NCBI GenBank assembly: GCA_016186635.1
Contig: JACPLI010000029.1
Coordinates: forward strand, 1-51,054
Origin: Candidatus Liptonbacteria bacterium
GTDB taxonomy: Bacteria; Patescibacteriota; Minisyncoccia; UBA6257; 2-01-FULL-56-20
DNA length: 51,054 nt
Direction of reading: 5' to 3'
Shown here: one piece after another, positions 24,169 to 32,310 of the stretch
Layout of the letters: each line of letters starts with the position of its first letter
How positions within the stretch are numbered: the stretch's first letter is position 1
Notes under the pieces: generated by a model
The model's database searches: none
Seen by the model: only the letters and a program-made list of their open reading frames with translations
What the model was told of the DNA's origin: nothing
Program-made: the position numbers and the translations under genes

Positions 24169-24967
24169 TAGTGTGGAGTGTGTGAAGCGCCGTGAGGAAA
24201 CGCGCAAGAAACTTTGTGCGTGTTTCTTTTTGTATCTCGAGAAGGGAAAGATACGGGCACCAGTCCTCGATTTCCATGAGGAGAAACTCGCCGTGTTTCG
24301 TAAGCGCGAAGTCAATCCGCTGTATCCCATAGGGGAGCGTGTTCCACGCGACGAACTCTTGCGCGATTTGCATTTGTGCCGCGGTCGGTGTGAACGGCGC
24401 GAGTTCCCAGCGGTGCCGGATGTCGCGGGTGCCAAGCACATGCTGCAGTTCGCCATCAATATAGTAGAAGGAAATCTCCTGCTGCAACTTCAGCAAAGGT
24501 TGGATGATGTATTCTTTTGGGGTTTCCCGAAGAAGTTTTTCCCGCGTGAGCCGCCGTATACCCACGCCCACTCCCCCATAAAAGGGTTTGATGAGGTATT
24601 CCGTTGCGGGCGGCAGCGTGTCCAGTTTATTAACGCTGCTCACGGAGGGGATGACGGGCAACCCCCTTTTCCAGAGCTCCACAAGATATTTTTTCCCTTG
24701 CATGTCTCCGGACCCCGCGGGCGGGTTGTAGACTTTGAGTTTTTTCTCGACGAACCGCCGATGCATTGCCGCATATTCCTTACGGTGCGGTTTTGTAGGC
24801 CAGATATTGCGGACAAGAATTATGTCGGCGCTGTCCTCGCATTTCTCCGCTTCCAAAGGGTGTGCCACAGTGACGTGATATGTGTGCAGCAAAAAATCCG
24901 CCAAGAAACTGTCTTCTTTCGGCTCGATATTCTGCGGGTTGGTCAAAAGTAGGAGCGATGGTTTCAT
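24158..24967 (-). CDS. ATP-grasp domain protein (glutathione-synthetase-like)
   Basis: A 269-residue ATP-grasp ligase-like protein. The ATP-binding loop region is EYLIKPFYGGVGVGI, and the metal-binding strand is GIQRIDFALTKHGEFLLMEIED. The order, with an N-terminal Rossmann-like part, resembles RimK or glutathione synthetase. The final carboxylate is in EIEDWCPYLS, where many ligases have E-x-N, so the reaction cannot be assigned. It is divergent from the ABC exporter across a 32-nt gap. Confidence 0.78.
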   Translation of the reverse strand: MKPSLLLLTNPQNIEPKEDSFLADFLLHTYHVTVAHPLEAEKCEDSADIILVRNIWPTKPHRKEYAAMHRRFVEKKLKVYNPPAGSGDMQGKKYLVELWKRGLPVIPSVSSVNKLDTLPPATEYLIKPFYGGVGVGIRRLTREKLLRETPKEYIIQPLLKLQQEISFYYIDGELQHVLGTRDIRHRWELAPFTPTAAQMQIAQEFVAWNTLPYGIQRIDFALTKHGEFLLMEIEDWCPYLSLLEIQKETRTKFLARFLTALHTLHTTTS

Positions 24968-24999
24968 GCGGTTTCCATTAATGCTAGCATTACGTTTGT

Positions 25000-26769
25000 A
25001 TGGAAACTGTGCTTAATCCCGCGCGCCACACGACGCCGTTCCGGTTCTTTGTGGTGGTCAATAAGCCCGAGCTGAAGTGGATTGCGCTCATCGTTTTGTT
25101 CTACGGGATTGGGTCGGTGGCGATTCTCATCACGTCGTATTTTCTAGGGCGGACGATTGACGCGCTCACGCTTAACACGGGGGAGAACATCACTACGCTT
25201 CTCGTACTGCTTCTCGTATTTGTGGCGTGCCACGAACTCTTTTATCGCTTAGGGCACATCTGCGAGGTGTTTGTGCTTGCGCGGGTTCGTAATCGCACCA
25301 AAAAAGCATTGTTCGACCACACAGCGTCGCTCTCATTTGGCTACTTTGCCGACCGTTTCGCGGGTGAAATCGCGCACAAGATTGCGGGGACCGCGGATGC
25401 ATTCGAGCGACTCGTTGTGATTACCACGAACTACATTATGGAGAACAGTGTTTTCTTTGTGTTTTCTGCGATAACCCTTGGGGTGGTCCATTCGGCGTAT
25501 GGTGCGTTTATGGCGGTATGGGTAGCGGGGTTTATAGTTGGCGCGTGGGCAATTGCGAAACGCATGGAACGGCAGGCAGGCGTCTACGCTGCCGCTGAGG
25601 CAAAGACGACGGGTGCGCTCGTGGATGTGTACGGGAATATCAGCGCGGTGAAGGTGTATGGGGGTGCGCGGAATCTAAAAACTGCGCATGAGCGGGTGGA
25701 CGCCGAGACGACGGCGTTTCTTTCATTGGGGAAGTGGGATGTGCTTACCTTCCATTACCAGGGCATTTTTCTCATTCTCTTGTGGGTGGGGTTTGTTGGA
25801 GTGAGCGCGTGGCTCTACGGGCGTGCGCTCATCACGCTGGGGCAAGTGGTATTCATTGCAGGCGTGGCGCTCCGTTTCGTCGAGATGATTTGGAGTGTAG
25901 GGAAGAACCTTGCGGACTTCATCCGTTTTCGTGGCGAAGCGATGCAGAATCTTTCGGACTTGGTGGTGGCGCCGGCGATTGTTGACGGCGCGCACGCCGG
26001 AGCGGCGCGGCAGAGTAAGGTGCGGGTTGAGTATCGCGACGCGACTTTTGGGTATCTGCACGAGCAGCCAATACTTGAGAATTTTTCGATCGCCGTGCGC
26101 GCAGGCGAAAAAATAGGTATTGTGGGGCTCTCCGGCGCAGGGAAGACCACCTTCGCGAATCTCTTGCTTCGCTTTTTCGATGTGCAGCGCGGGGAAATTC
26201 TTTTGAACGGCATGAATATCCAAAACTTCACGCAGGAATTTTTGCGTTCGCACATCTCCTTTATCTCGCAAGACACCCCGCTCTTTCACGCAACGATTGC
26301 GGAGAACATTGCCTACGGGAGCCCCGCGGCTTCGCCTGCGGACGTCGAGCGGGCGGCAAAGCTCGCGTATGCCGATGACTTTATTGCGGACTTGCCGCAG
26401 GGGTACGAGAGCGTGGTGGGGGAGCGTGGGGTGAAGCTTTCCGGCGGGCAGCGCCAGCGCATTGCGATTGCGCGGGCGCTTCTCGCGGATCGGCCGCTTT
26501 TCCTCCTCGACGAAGCGACGAGCGCTTTGGATTCCGAGAGCGAAGGGAAAATCCAGAAGGGGCTCGCTGCGCTTATGGAACAGAAAACCGTGATTGCGAT
26601 TGCGCACCGGCTTTCCACGCTCTCACACATGGACCGGATTGTTTTCCTCGAAGGCGGAAAAATCGTGGAGGACGGGACTCACGCGGAGCTCCTCGCGCGC
26701 GAAGGAAAATACGCGAAGCTCTGGCGCTTGCAGGCTGGAGGATTTCTCCCGTCGGTCGCGAATATATGA
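25000..26769 (+). CDS. ABC exporter, fused permease and ATPase
   Basis: A 589-residue half-transporter of the MsbA/multidrug type. Six membrane helices lie in about residues 20-300, then the nucleotide-binding domain: Walker A GLSGAGKTT near 376, Q-loop ISQDTP, signature LSGGQRQR near 479, Walker B LFLLDEATSALD near 500 and H-loop IAIAHRLS. It should work as a homodimer exporting lipids or small molecules. TAGCAT ends 9 nt before the ATG. Confidence 0.92.
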   Translation: METVLNPARHTTPFRFFVVVNKPELKWIALIVLFYGIGSVAILITSYFLGRTIDALTLNTGENITTLLVLLLVFVACHELFYRLGHICEVFVLARVRNRTKKALFDHTASLSFGYFADRFAGEIAHKIAGTADAFERLVVITTNYIMENSVFFVFSAITLGVVHSAYGAFMAVWVAGFIVGAWAIAKRMERQAGVYAAAEAKTTGALVDVYGNISAVKVYGGARNLKTAHERVDAETTAFLSLGKWDVLTFHYQGIFLILLWVGFVGVSAWLYGRALITLGQVVFIAGVALRFVEMIWSVGKNLADFIRFRGEAMQNLSDLVVAPAIVDGAHAGAARQSKVRVEYRDATFGYLHEQPILENFSIAVRAGEKIGIVGLSGAGKTTFANLLLRFFDVQRGEILLNGMNIQNFTQEFLRSHISFISQDTPLFHATIAENIAYGSPAASPADVERAAKLAYADDFIADLPQGYESVVGERGVKLSGGQRQRIAIARALLADRPLFLLDEATSALDSESEGKIQKGLAALMEQKTVIAIAHRLSTLSHMDRIVFLEGGKIVEDGTHAELLAREGKYAKLWRLQAGGFLPSVANI

Positions 26770-26817
26770 TTGAGGAATTATGGATGACTGTGTGAGCGTG
26801 CTGATTGTGGACCAAAC

Positions 26818-26849
26818 CCAGTTTACTTTAGTCAACTAAAGTAAACTGG
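26818..26849. repeat. 32-nt palindrome upstream of the NADAR gene
   Basis: CCAGTTTACTTTAGT pairs perfectly with ACTAAAGTAAACTGG around a CA loop. A shorter relative lies at 27614-27639, so the NADAR unit is bounded by similar palindromes. There is no T-run, so it is not a typical terminator. Confidence 0.75.
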
Positions 26850-26924
26850 ATTAACGTATCAAGCGTGCCAATTTCGGTGTATAGCAAGCTTGGATTTAGG
26901 GGATATGAGTCGTAGAATGTGAGT

Positions 26925-27395
26925 ATGTATCCAGCATCGAGTGAAGGACTAAACAAAGAAACCGGCGAGGCGGTGTATTTTTTCACGCCCGCGTTTGCGC
27001 CATTCGATAGTTTCTCGGCGCATGCGACTCACGTGTGGGGTATCACGTTTCCCACGGCGGAGCATGCATACCAGTGGAAGAAATTTTCCGCGGCGGATCC
27101 GGAAGTTGCGAAAGCAATTCTTGCCGCGCCGAGCCCGCATGCGGCGAAAGCAATTGCGGACAAGAACAAGGGTAAAGTGCCGCAGTCGTGGTTTCCGGGA
27201 CGCGCGGCGGTGATGGAAGAAGTGTTCCGCGCGAAGGCGGCGCAGAATAAAGACGTGCGGGAAGCGCTCAAGAGAACGGGGAAGCGGATGATTATAGAAA
27301 ATTCTCCCGTGGATAACTTTTGGGGCGCGGGACCGAATGGGAAAGGAGAGAATGTGGTGGGGAAGATTTGGATGAAGATACGCGACTCAATATGA
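26925..27395 (+). CDS. NADAR-family protein (YbiA-like N-glycosidase)
   Basis: A 156-residue protein of the NADAR family. FSAHATHVWGITFPTAEHAYQWKKF and a C-terminal VDNFWGAGPNGKGENVVG are characteristic, including the conserved Glu/Trp and the WG-x-GxxGxG end. Members hydrolyse the N-glycosidic bond of riboflavin intermediates or reverse ADP-ribosylation of nucleic acid bases. No partner ADP-ribosyltransferase is seen nearby. I took the ATG at 26925; a GTG lies two codons upstream. Confidence 0.88.
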   Translation: MYPASSEGLNKETGEAVYFFTPAFAPFDSFSAHATHVWGITFPTAEHAYQWKKFSAADPEVAKAILAAPSPHAAKAIADKNKGKVPQSWFPGRAAVMEEVFRAKAAQNKDVREALKRTGKRMIIENSPVDNFWGAGPNGKGENVVGKIWMKIRDSI

Positions 27396-27407
27396 GAAAA
27401 CTACTTC

Positions 27408-27596
27408 TTGCATCGAGCATTAAATCTCCTGCCGTTTCTTATCAAGTCGCACTACAAAGACGAGTTCGCGGACTTGTTTCGCGAGAAGGTGCGGTATGCG
27501 TCAGCCCCCGTGCGCATTCTCCGCGACGGGCAGGGAATTTTGGTGGAGGGCGATGCGTACCGGTTTGTGGGCGAAGGAGAAGAGGTAAAGTTATAA
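27408..27596 (+). CDS. Short ORF after NADAR, start uncertain
   Basis: The convincing reading (YKDEFADLFREKVRYASAPV ... YRFVGEGEEVKL) is in the frame starting at a TTG at 27408. The ATG at 27392 that overlaps the NADAR stop is in another frame and reads into low-complexity sequence. Either a non-ATG start or a frameshift has occurred. No family recognised. Confidence 0.35.
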   Translation: MHRALNLLPFLIKSHYKDEFADLFREKVRYASAPVRILRDGQGILVEGDAYRFVGEGEEVKL

Positions 27597-27613
27597 TCGT
27601 TCGTGTCATTTCA

Positions 27614-27639
27614 GTTTACTTTACCTAACTAAAGTAAAC
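27614..27639. repeat. Second GTTTACTTTA palindrome
   Basis: GTTTACTTTA and TAAAGTAAAC with a CCTAAC loop. It closely resembles the palindrome at 26818 and overlaps the left end of the structured region that follows. Confidence 0.65.
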
Positions 27640-27730
27640 CCCACACCACGGGTGTACACCCATGGCGTGGGGGCACTACGCTTCGCGAGGGCATACCCCG
27701 TCTTTACCGGCGGGGCTTTCTGGTGTGGGG
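27639..27730 (+). other. Structured intergenic region upstream of asparaginase
   Basis: CCCCACACCA (27639) and TGGTGTGGGG (27721) enclose about 70 nt with inner hairpins (GGGTGTACACCC, and CCCCG/CGGGG near the 3' side). It could be a structured leader or a small mobile palindromic unit. No known riboswitch core is recognised. Confidence 0.45.
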
Positions 27731-27842
27731 TAAACTTGAGTAGCCCGTGTTTTGTGATACCTTGGATTTGGAAGGATTGCATTCGTGCAGCGCGTGCATT
27801 TTCGGGGCAGATGTCTATAATGTTTCTTACTGGTCTACGCGC

Positions 27843-28907
27843 ATGAAAAAGCCAAAGATTCTTTTAATCGGGTACGGGGGCACTATCTCGATGGTGGTGC
27901 GGGACAATAAGGTGGTTCCCGCGGAAAATATCCGCGAAATTATGGCGCTTTTGCCGAGGATTTCCGAGCTCGCGGAGATTGATATGGACGCGCTCTCGAA
28001 CAAAGACAGCACGAACGTGAACCACCTCGACTGGACGCGCATTGCCCAGCACATCACGGGCGCCATGGAGCGCTACGACGGGTTCCTCATCACGCACGGC
28101 ACGAACGCCATGGCGTACACGGCGTCCGCCCTTTCCTTGGCGCTGGGGCGGGGACTCAAGAAGCCGGTCGTGCTCACGGGGTCGCAATTGCCGCTCACGG
28201 TCTACGGCAACGATGCGCGGTTCAACTTCGAAAACGCGGTGAAAGTTTTGGTGCGCGCGTGCGAGGAGCACATCGCGGAAGTGATGGTGGTCTTCGATGA
28301 CTTCGTGCTCCGCGGGGGGCGCACCGTGAAGGTAAGCGAGTCATCGTTCCGCGCGTTTTTCTCTCCCGCGTTTTCTCCCGTCGGCGACATTACCTCAAGC
28401 GGCGTGAGTTTTAACTATCACGCATACCATCGCGATGAGAAAGCTCCGTTTGAACTGAAACCCAACTTTTCCGGGCGCATCATGAGCGTGGACCTTACAC
28501 CCGGGCAACTCCCCGACCTTTTCGAGGCGATTATCTCTTCGAGGAAGTGCGGCGGCATTATCCTGAAGTCCCACGGCGCAGGGAGCGTTCCCACGGAGGG
28601 ACCATACAATTTTATTCCGTTCATCAAGGAAACCGTGCAGAAGTATCACCTCCCCGTGATTATTTCCACGAAATTCCTGGGCGGCAATCCTTTCAAAGAA
28701 GTGAACGACGAATGTGCGGTGCTCGCGCTTGAAGCGGGCGCGATTCCCTCGGGAGACATGACGGACGTTATGACCGAGGTGAAGCTCATGTGGATTATGG
28801 CGCAGGGGATTCGCGATACCGCCGCCGTGCGGAAGGCGATTTTGAGCGATTATGCGGGGGAGATTACGAGCGAGAAGGTGCGGGCTTTTGCGGAGCGCGC
28901 GCGATGA
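27843..28907 (+). CDS. L-asparaginase (type I/II, AnsA-like)
   Basis: Hydrolyses asparagine to aspartate and ammonia. The first catalytic Thr is in GYGGTIS (Thr14) and the second motif is ITHGTNAMAYTASALS, followed by the conserved TGSQLP. Length 354 is normal. No signal peptide, so cytoplasmic. I used the ATG at 27843; a TATAAT box lies at 27816. Its stop overlaps the metallopeptidase start (ATGA). Confidence 0.9.
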   Translation: MKKPKILLIGYGGTISMVVRDNKVVPAENIREIMALLPRISELAEIDMDALSNKDSTNVNHLDWTRIAQHITGAMERYDGFLITHGTNAMAYTASALSLALGRGLKKPVVLTGSQLPLTVYGNDARFNFENAVKVLVRACEEHIAEVMVVFDDFVLRGGRTVKVSESSFRAFFSPAFSPVGDITSSGVSFNYHAYHRDEKAPFELKPNFSGRIMSVDLTPGQLPDLFEAIISSRKCGGIILKSHGAGSVPTEGPYNFIPFIKETVQKYHLPVIISTKFLGGNPFKEVNDECAVLALEAGAIPSGDMTDVMTEVKLMWIMAQGIRDTAAVRKAILSDYAGEITSEKVRAFAERAR

Positions 28908-29317
28908 TTCTTGATGCATTTGAGACAATTGTCGCCGAGGAAGCGGCAAAGATTCCGGAGAAGTTTTTGAAGCGGCTCAAGAACGTGGCGTTCGTGGTGG
29001 AAGAGGAGCCGGGCGGGGAGCTGCTTGAAGAGATGGAAATTCCGGAGGGCGAGACGCTTCTCGGCGTGTTTGAGGGCGCGAATTTGGGCGAGCAGGGGGC
29101 GGGGCCCTGGGAGATGCCCGGCCGGATTGTGGTGTTCAAAAACCCCACGGAGGAGGAGGCGGAAGAGACCGGGGCTTCCGTCCGCGAGGTGGTGCGTGAC
29201 ACGCTCTGGCACGAAGTCGCGCATTACCTCGGCATGGACGAGCATGAGGTCACGCGCGCGGAGGAGCGGCGAGAAACTGGAAAGAAAAAGAATGATGATA
29301 AGAATGAGAATGACTAA
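28904..29317 (+). CDS. Zincin-like metallopeptidase-fold protein
   Basis: A 137-residue protein with the HExxH motif in LWHEVAHYLGMDEHEV, typical of the short zincin-like metallopeptidase family (COG3824 type), which is widespread but uncharacterised. The third ligand is likely the downstream His/Glu. The C-terminal KKKNDDKNEND is low-complexity. It is coupled to asparaginase by overlap. Confidence 0.8.
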   Translation: MILDAFETIVAEEAAKIPEKFLKRLKNVAFVVEEEPGGELLEEMEIPEGETLLGVFEGANLGEQGAGPWEMPGRIVVFKNPTEEEAEETGASVREVVRDTLWHEVAHYLGMDEHEVTRAEERRETGKKKNDDKNEND

Positions 29318-29364
29318 AGACAAACCGCTTGAAATATGTGGAGAGGGTATGGTGTAGTAACCTT

Positions 29365-29949
29365 ATGGCTATTCCCTCCGACAGAGCGGATGAAACAATT
29401 ACTGCGGAGGTCCAGCGGGGGAATGCGGAGGCGTTCGGCGAGCTTATCCGGCGGTATGAGGAAAAGCTTTTACGGTACGGGCGGCGGTTCCTCGCGGACC
29501 GCGACGACGTGAAAGACATCGTGCAGGACGCGTTCCTCAAGGCGTACGTGAATATCAAGGGATTCGACTCGTCGCGGAAGTTTTCGCCGTGGCTCTATCG
29601 CATCGCGCACAATGAGTTTGTGAATGCCCTGAAGAAAAGGTCCGGGCGGGAAATGTTCAGTCTTTTTGATTTTGACACGATTTTGCCGCATCCGGTTGCG
29701 GAGGAAACTGCCGACGGCGAAGCCCAGCGGAACGAGCTGAAGCGCGCGCTTGACCGGCATCTCGCCTCTATCGGGGCGAAATATCGGGAGCCCCTTGTGC
29801 TGTATTACTACGAAGACATGGATTACAAAGAAATTGCCGATATTTTGCGGATTCCGGTCTCGACGGTGGGCGTCCGTTTGCGGCGGGGGAAGGACGCACT
29901 GAAGAACGCCGCAGTGAAACTGCAATTATCCCATGGCGGACAATCTTAA
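29365..29949 (+). CDS. ECF-type RNA polymerase sigma factor
   Basis: A 194-residue sigma-70 family protein. Region 2 is visible as AFGELIRRYEEKLLRYGRRF with DVKDIVQDAFLKAY and FSPWLYRIAHN; region 4 is EPLVLYYYEDMDYKEIADIL with VSTVGVRLRRGKDAL. No region 1.1 or 3, so it is an extracytoplasmic-function type. Its last 17 nt overlap the next membrane-protein gene, the usual place for an anti-sigma factor. Confidence 0.9.
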   Translation: MAIPSDRADETITAEVQRGNAEAFGELIRRYEEKLLRYGRRFLADRDDVKDIVQDAFLKAYVNIKGFDSSRKFSPWLYRIAHNEFVNALKKRSGREMFSLFDFDTILPHPVAEETADGEAQRNELKRALDRHLASIGAKYREPLVLYYYEDMDYKEIADILRIPVSTVGVRLRRGKDALKNAAVKLQLSHGGQS

Positions 29950-30616
29950 AGACACAATACTCGGCGCCATTAAAGAGGGGCATACAAAGATGCGCCCGCG
30001 GTGGCACTTTGTAGCCGAACGCGCGTTCATCGGGGCGGGGGCGGTGCTTCTTCTCCTTGCGCTTTTATATCTCGCAAGCTTCATGGTGTTTGCGCTCCGT
30101 GAGAGCGGCGCGTGGTTTGCGCCGCAGTTCGGCTCGCGCGGGTGGCTCACCTTTCTCCGCTCGCTTCCGTGGGTACTCATTCTACTCTCGGTGGGTTTCA
30201 TCGTGGCGCTTGAGGCGCTTGTCCGGAAATATCAGTTCGCATATCGCACGCCCCTTCTCTACTCGCTCGTGGGGGTTGTGCTCCTTGTGGCGCTGGGCGG
30301 GCTCATCGCGGCGCCGCTCCACCGGGGACCTTTCGCCGCCGCGTGGCGCGATGCGCTGCCGGGGTTTGTGGGGAAATGGTACCGGCAGTTCGGGATGCCC
30401 CACATGCGCGATATCCACCGCGGCATGGTGCGGCGGATAATGCCCGAGGGATTTGTGGTTGAAGATGCAAGGGGCGCGACTTCAAGCGTGATGCTGCGCC
30501 AGTGGCGGGGGCGCCCCTTTTATCCTCCGTTCCGCGAGGGGGACAGAGTATTCATTTTTGGAGATGCGGCGTCGAGCGGGATTGAAGCATACGGCGTTGA
30601 GCAGGTTGAGGAGTGA
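29933..30616 (+). CDS. Membrane protein coupled to the ECF sigma gene
   Basis: A 227-residue protein with a short cytoplasmic N terminus (MADNLKDTILGAIKEGH), three membrane helices (about 28-55, 75-95, 105-125) and a C-terminal region with an OB-like strand pattern (FREGDRVFIFGDAAS). By position it could be the anti-sigma factor or a sensor for it, although no ZAS-type zinc motif is present. Function inferred from context. Confidence 0.65.
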   Translation: MADNLKDTILGAIKEGHTKMRPRWHFVAERAFIGAGAVLLLLALLYLASFMVFALRESGAWFAPQFGSRGWLTFLRSLPWVLILLSVGFIVALEALVRKYQFAYRTPLLYSLVGVVLLVALGGLIAAPLHRGPFAAAWRDALPGFVGKWYRQFGMPHMRDIHRGMVRRIMPEGFVVEDARGATSSVMLRQWRGRPFYPPFREGDRVFIFGDAASSGIEAYGVEQVEE

Positions 30617-30787
30617 TGTTTTCCCCGTACGCTTCTACGTGAAAGGGAGCGCATGCGGAGATTGTAGTAAGGAATGTGAGGAGACCGGGCGCGCTGCGGA
30701 TTTCGGCTTTTGACGCAGCGATGCCCGGTTTTCCGTTGTTGCGAGCGAACGTGAAAGATATGCGGGCGCGATTCGGTATCAGTAGAT

Positions 30788-30808
30788 GTGCGGCACGAGA
30801 GATGCCGC
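30788..30808 (+). other. Hairpin in the spacer before the secreted helical protein
   Basis: TGCGGCA-CGAGAGA-TGCCGCA, a 7-bp stem. The 236-nt spacer holds nothing else clear; the hairpin could be a transcript end or leader structure. Confidence 0.4.
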
Positions 30809-30852
30809 ACGCAAAGAGTCGAGTATTACAAAACATTCATCAATTCATCAGA

Positions 30853-31293
30853 ATGAAGCGATTTCTTGCATATGTGTTTGTGGCGGTTGCCGCGGCGGGG
30901 CTCGCGGGCGCAGGCGTTGTTTCCGCGCACGGGTTCGGGTTCGGTTTCGGCACGAAGAACCTCACGCCCGACGAGATTGCCTCGCACCACCAGGAGATGT
31001 TTGCGCAACAGGCGGCGCTTCTTGGTGTGAGCGTTGATGAGGTGAAAAAGGGCTGGGCAGAGGGGAAGGGCATTTTCCAGATTGCCGCGGAGCAGGGCAT
31101 CACGAAGGAGCAGCTTCAGCAGAGAATGACGGATGCCCGCACGGCGCACATGAAATCCCAGTTTCAGGCGCTTGTGAGCAAAGGTGTGATTACGCAGGTA
31201 CAGGCGGATGCTCGGCTGAAGTTTATGGAGAGCCATGCGCGCGGCGGTATGGGCATGATGATGGGAAAGGGGTTTCAATTCGGCGCGCGCTAG
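30853..31293 (+). CDS. Small secreted helical protein
   Basis: A 146-residue protein with a signal peptide (FLAYVFVAVAAAGLAGAGVVSAHG), then helices with LGVSVDEVKKGWAEGKGIFQ and GITKEQLQQRMTDART, a pattern like tandem short helical repeats, and a Met/Gly-rich end (GGMGMMMGKG). It probably acts outside the membrane. Unknown function; the Met-rich tail could bind copper, which is speculative. Confidence 0.65.
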   Translation: MKRFLAYVFVAVAAAGLAGAGVVSAHGFGFGFGTKNLTPDEIASHHQEMFAQQAALLGVSVDEVKKGWAEGKGIFQIAAEQGITKEQLQQRMTDARTAHMKSQFQALVSKGVITQVQADARLKFMESHARGGMGMMMGKGFQFGAR

Positions 31294-31318
31294 CGTCTCA
31301 CAAAACAAATGCACGGAC

Positions 31319-31354
31319 GAAACCCGCGCGCATTCCGGTGTGCCGCGGGTTTTA
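31319..31354 (+). terminator. Terminator of the secreted helical protein gene
   Basis: AAACCCGCG and CGCGGGTTT form a 9-bp stem with a 14-nt loop, ending in a short T-run. Confidence 0.65.
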
Positions 31355-31951
31355 TGCCGCGCCAGCGCCTGTTTCCGCGGGCGGCGTTTCGCGGGGGGGA
31401 GGGGTAGGAGCAGTCTGAATGCGGAGCGCCCGCGAGGTGCGCCGGAGCATAAAGCGCACGACAAGCGCGCTTCCGATGCCCACTGCGGCGCCGCCGAGAA
31501 TATCAACAGGCCAGTGGATGCCCGAGGCGATGCGCGCGATGCCGTTTACGAGCGCAAACGAGAAAAACCACAACCCCCATTTTCTGTTATGGAGTAAGAA
31601 TACAGTGGCGAGCGCAAAATAGAACGCCGCGTGCCCGGAAGGGAACGAAGTTCCGGGAAGCGGGTCCTGCACCAGCGGCGAGAGGGAGAGAACCTCGAAC
31701 GGGCGCGGTGCGTGGTAGAAGAATCGGATGCCTTCGGTGAGGAGTCCGCGTGAGAGAAGGAGGGCGAGCAGCGTCTCCAGCAGAAAGAACAATCGCTGCC
31801 GACGGTTGCGCTCCGCGAGAAGGAAACCGATGGCAATGAGTACGAGAAGGTAGGAGAAATACTTTGCAAAGAAGACGATTGCGGCATCGAGGAGCGGATG
31901 CGCATGCGCAACACCGAAGAGCCATTGGGCGAGGGAAGCGTTTATAGCCAT
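31352..31951 (-). CDS. PAP2-family phosphatase
   Basis: A 199-residue membrane phosphatase. The PAP2 motifs are RFFYHAPRP, then SFPSGHAAFYF with the catalytic His, and ASGIHWPVDILGG. Five or six helices. Likely substrates are undecaprenyl or other lipid pyrophosphates. The C terminus is a Pro-rich tail (TPPPRETPP). It stands alone on the minus strand after rpsR. Confidence 0.88.
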   Translation of the reverse strand: MAINASLAQWLFGVAHAHPLLDAAIVFFAKYFSYLLVLIAIGFLLAERNRRQRLFFLLETLLALLLSRGLLTEGIRFFYHAPRPFEVLSLSPLVQDPLPGTSFPSGHAAFYFALATVFLLHNRKWGLWFFSFALVNGIARIASGIHWPVDILGGAAVGIGSALVVRFMLRRTSRALRIQTAPTPPPRETPPAETGAGAA

Positions 31952-32048
31952 TAGAAATTAGCCATGAGTACTTAGGCGAACGCGGCTCAAGAGAAAGAAT
32001 AACAAAAAAAGCCATTAAATTCTAATGGCTAATGGCTCACAACTAATG

Positions 32049-32081
32049 GCTCCATTTGTCCGTTACCGACGGACAAATGGA
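32049..32081 (-). terminator. Hairpin at the 3' end of rpsR
   Basis: CCATTTGTCCG and CGGACAAATGG with a TTACCGA-type loop, overlapping the last codons of rpsR. The surrounding spacer consists of GCCATTA-type near-repeats. Confidence 0.5.
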
Positions 32082-32266
32082 AGGAGCGCCATGAACCGCG
32101 CGTACTTAATCGCTTGGGCGAGTTTCCGCTGGTGCGATGCGCAGACGCCCGTGTGCTTCGGGTCGATGATTTTCGCCTGGCTTGAAACGAAGCGTTTCAG
32201 AAGGTCAACTTCCTTATAGTCAATCGTTTTTAAGTTTTGGGAGCAGAAGAAGCACTGTTGGGGCAT
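32063..32266 (-). CDS. rpsR: 30S ribosomal protein bS18
   Basis: A 67-residue protein with CFFCSQNLKTIDYKEVDLLKRFVS and ITGVCASHQRKLAQAIKYARFMALLPF-type C terminus, the bS18 fold that binds 16S rRNA beside bS6. Neither rpsF nor ssb is adjacent, so the usual operon is broken. TATACT on the minus strand (32274-32279) ends 7 nt before the ATG. Confidence 0.93.
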   Translation of the reverse strand: MPQQCFFCSQNLKTIDYKEVDLLKRFVSSQAKIIDPKHTGVCASHQRKLAQAIKYARFMALLPFVRR

Positions 32267-32310
32267 GGGCGATAGTATATATCGAAATTTCGAAATGTCG
32301 ATATATCGAG

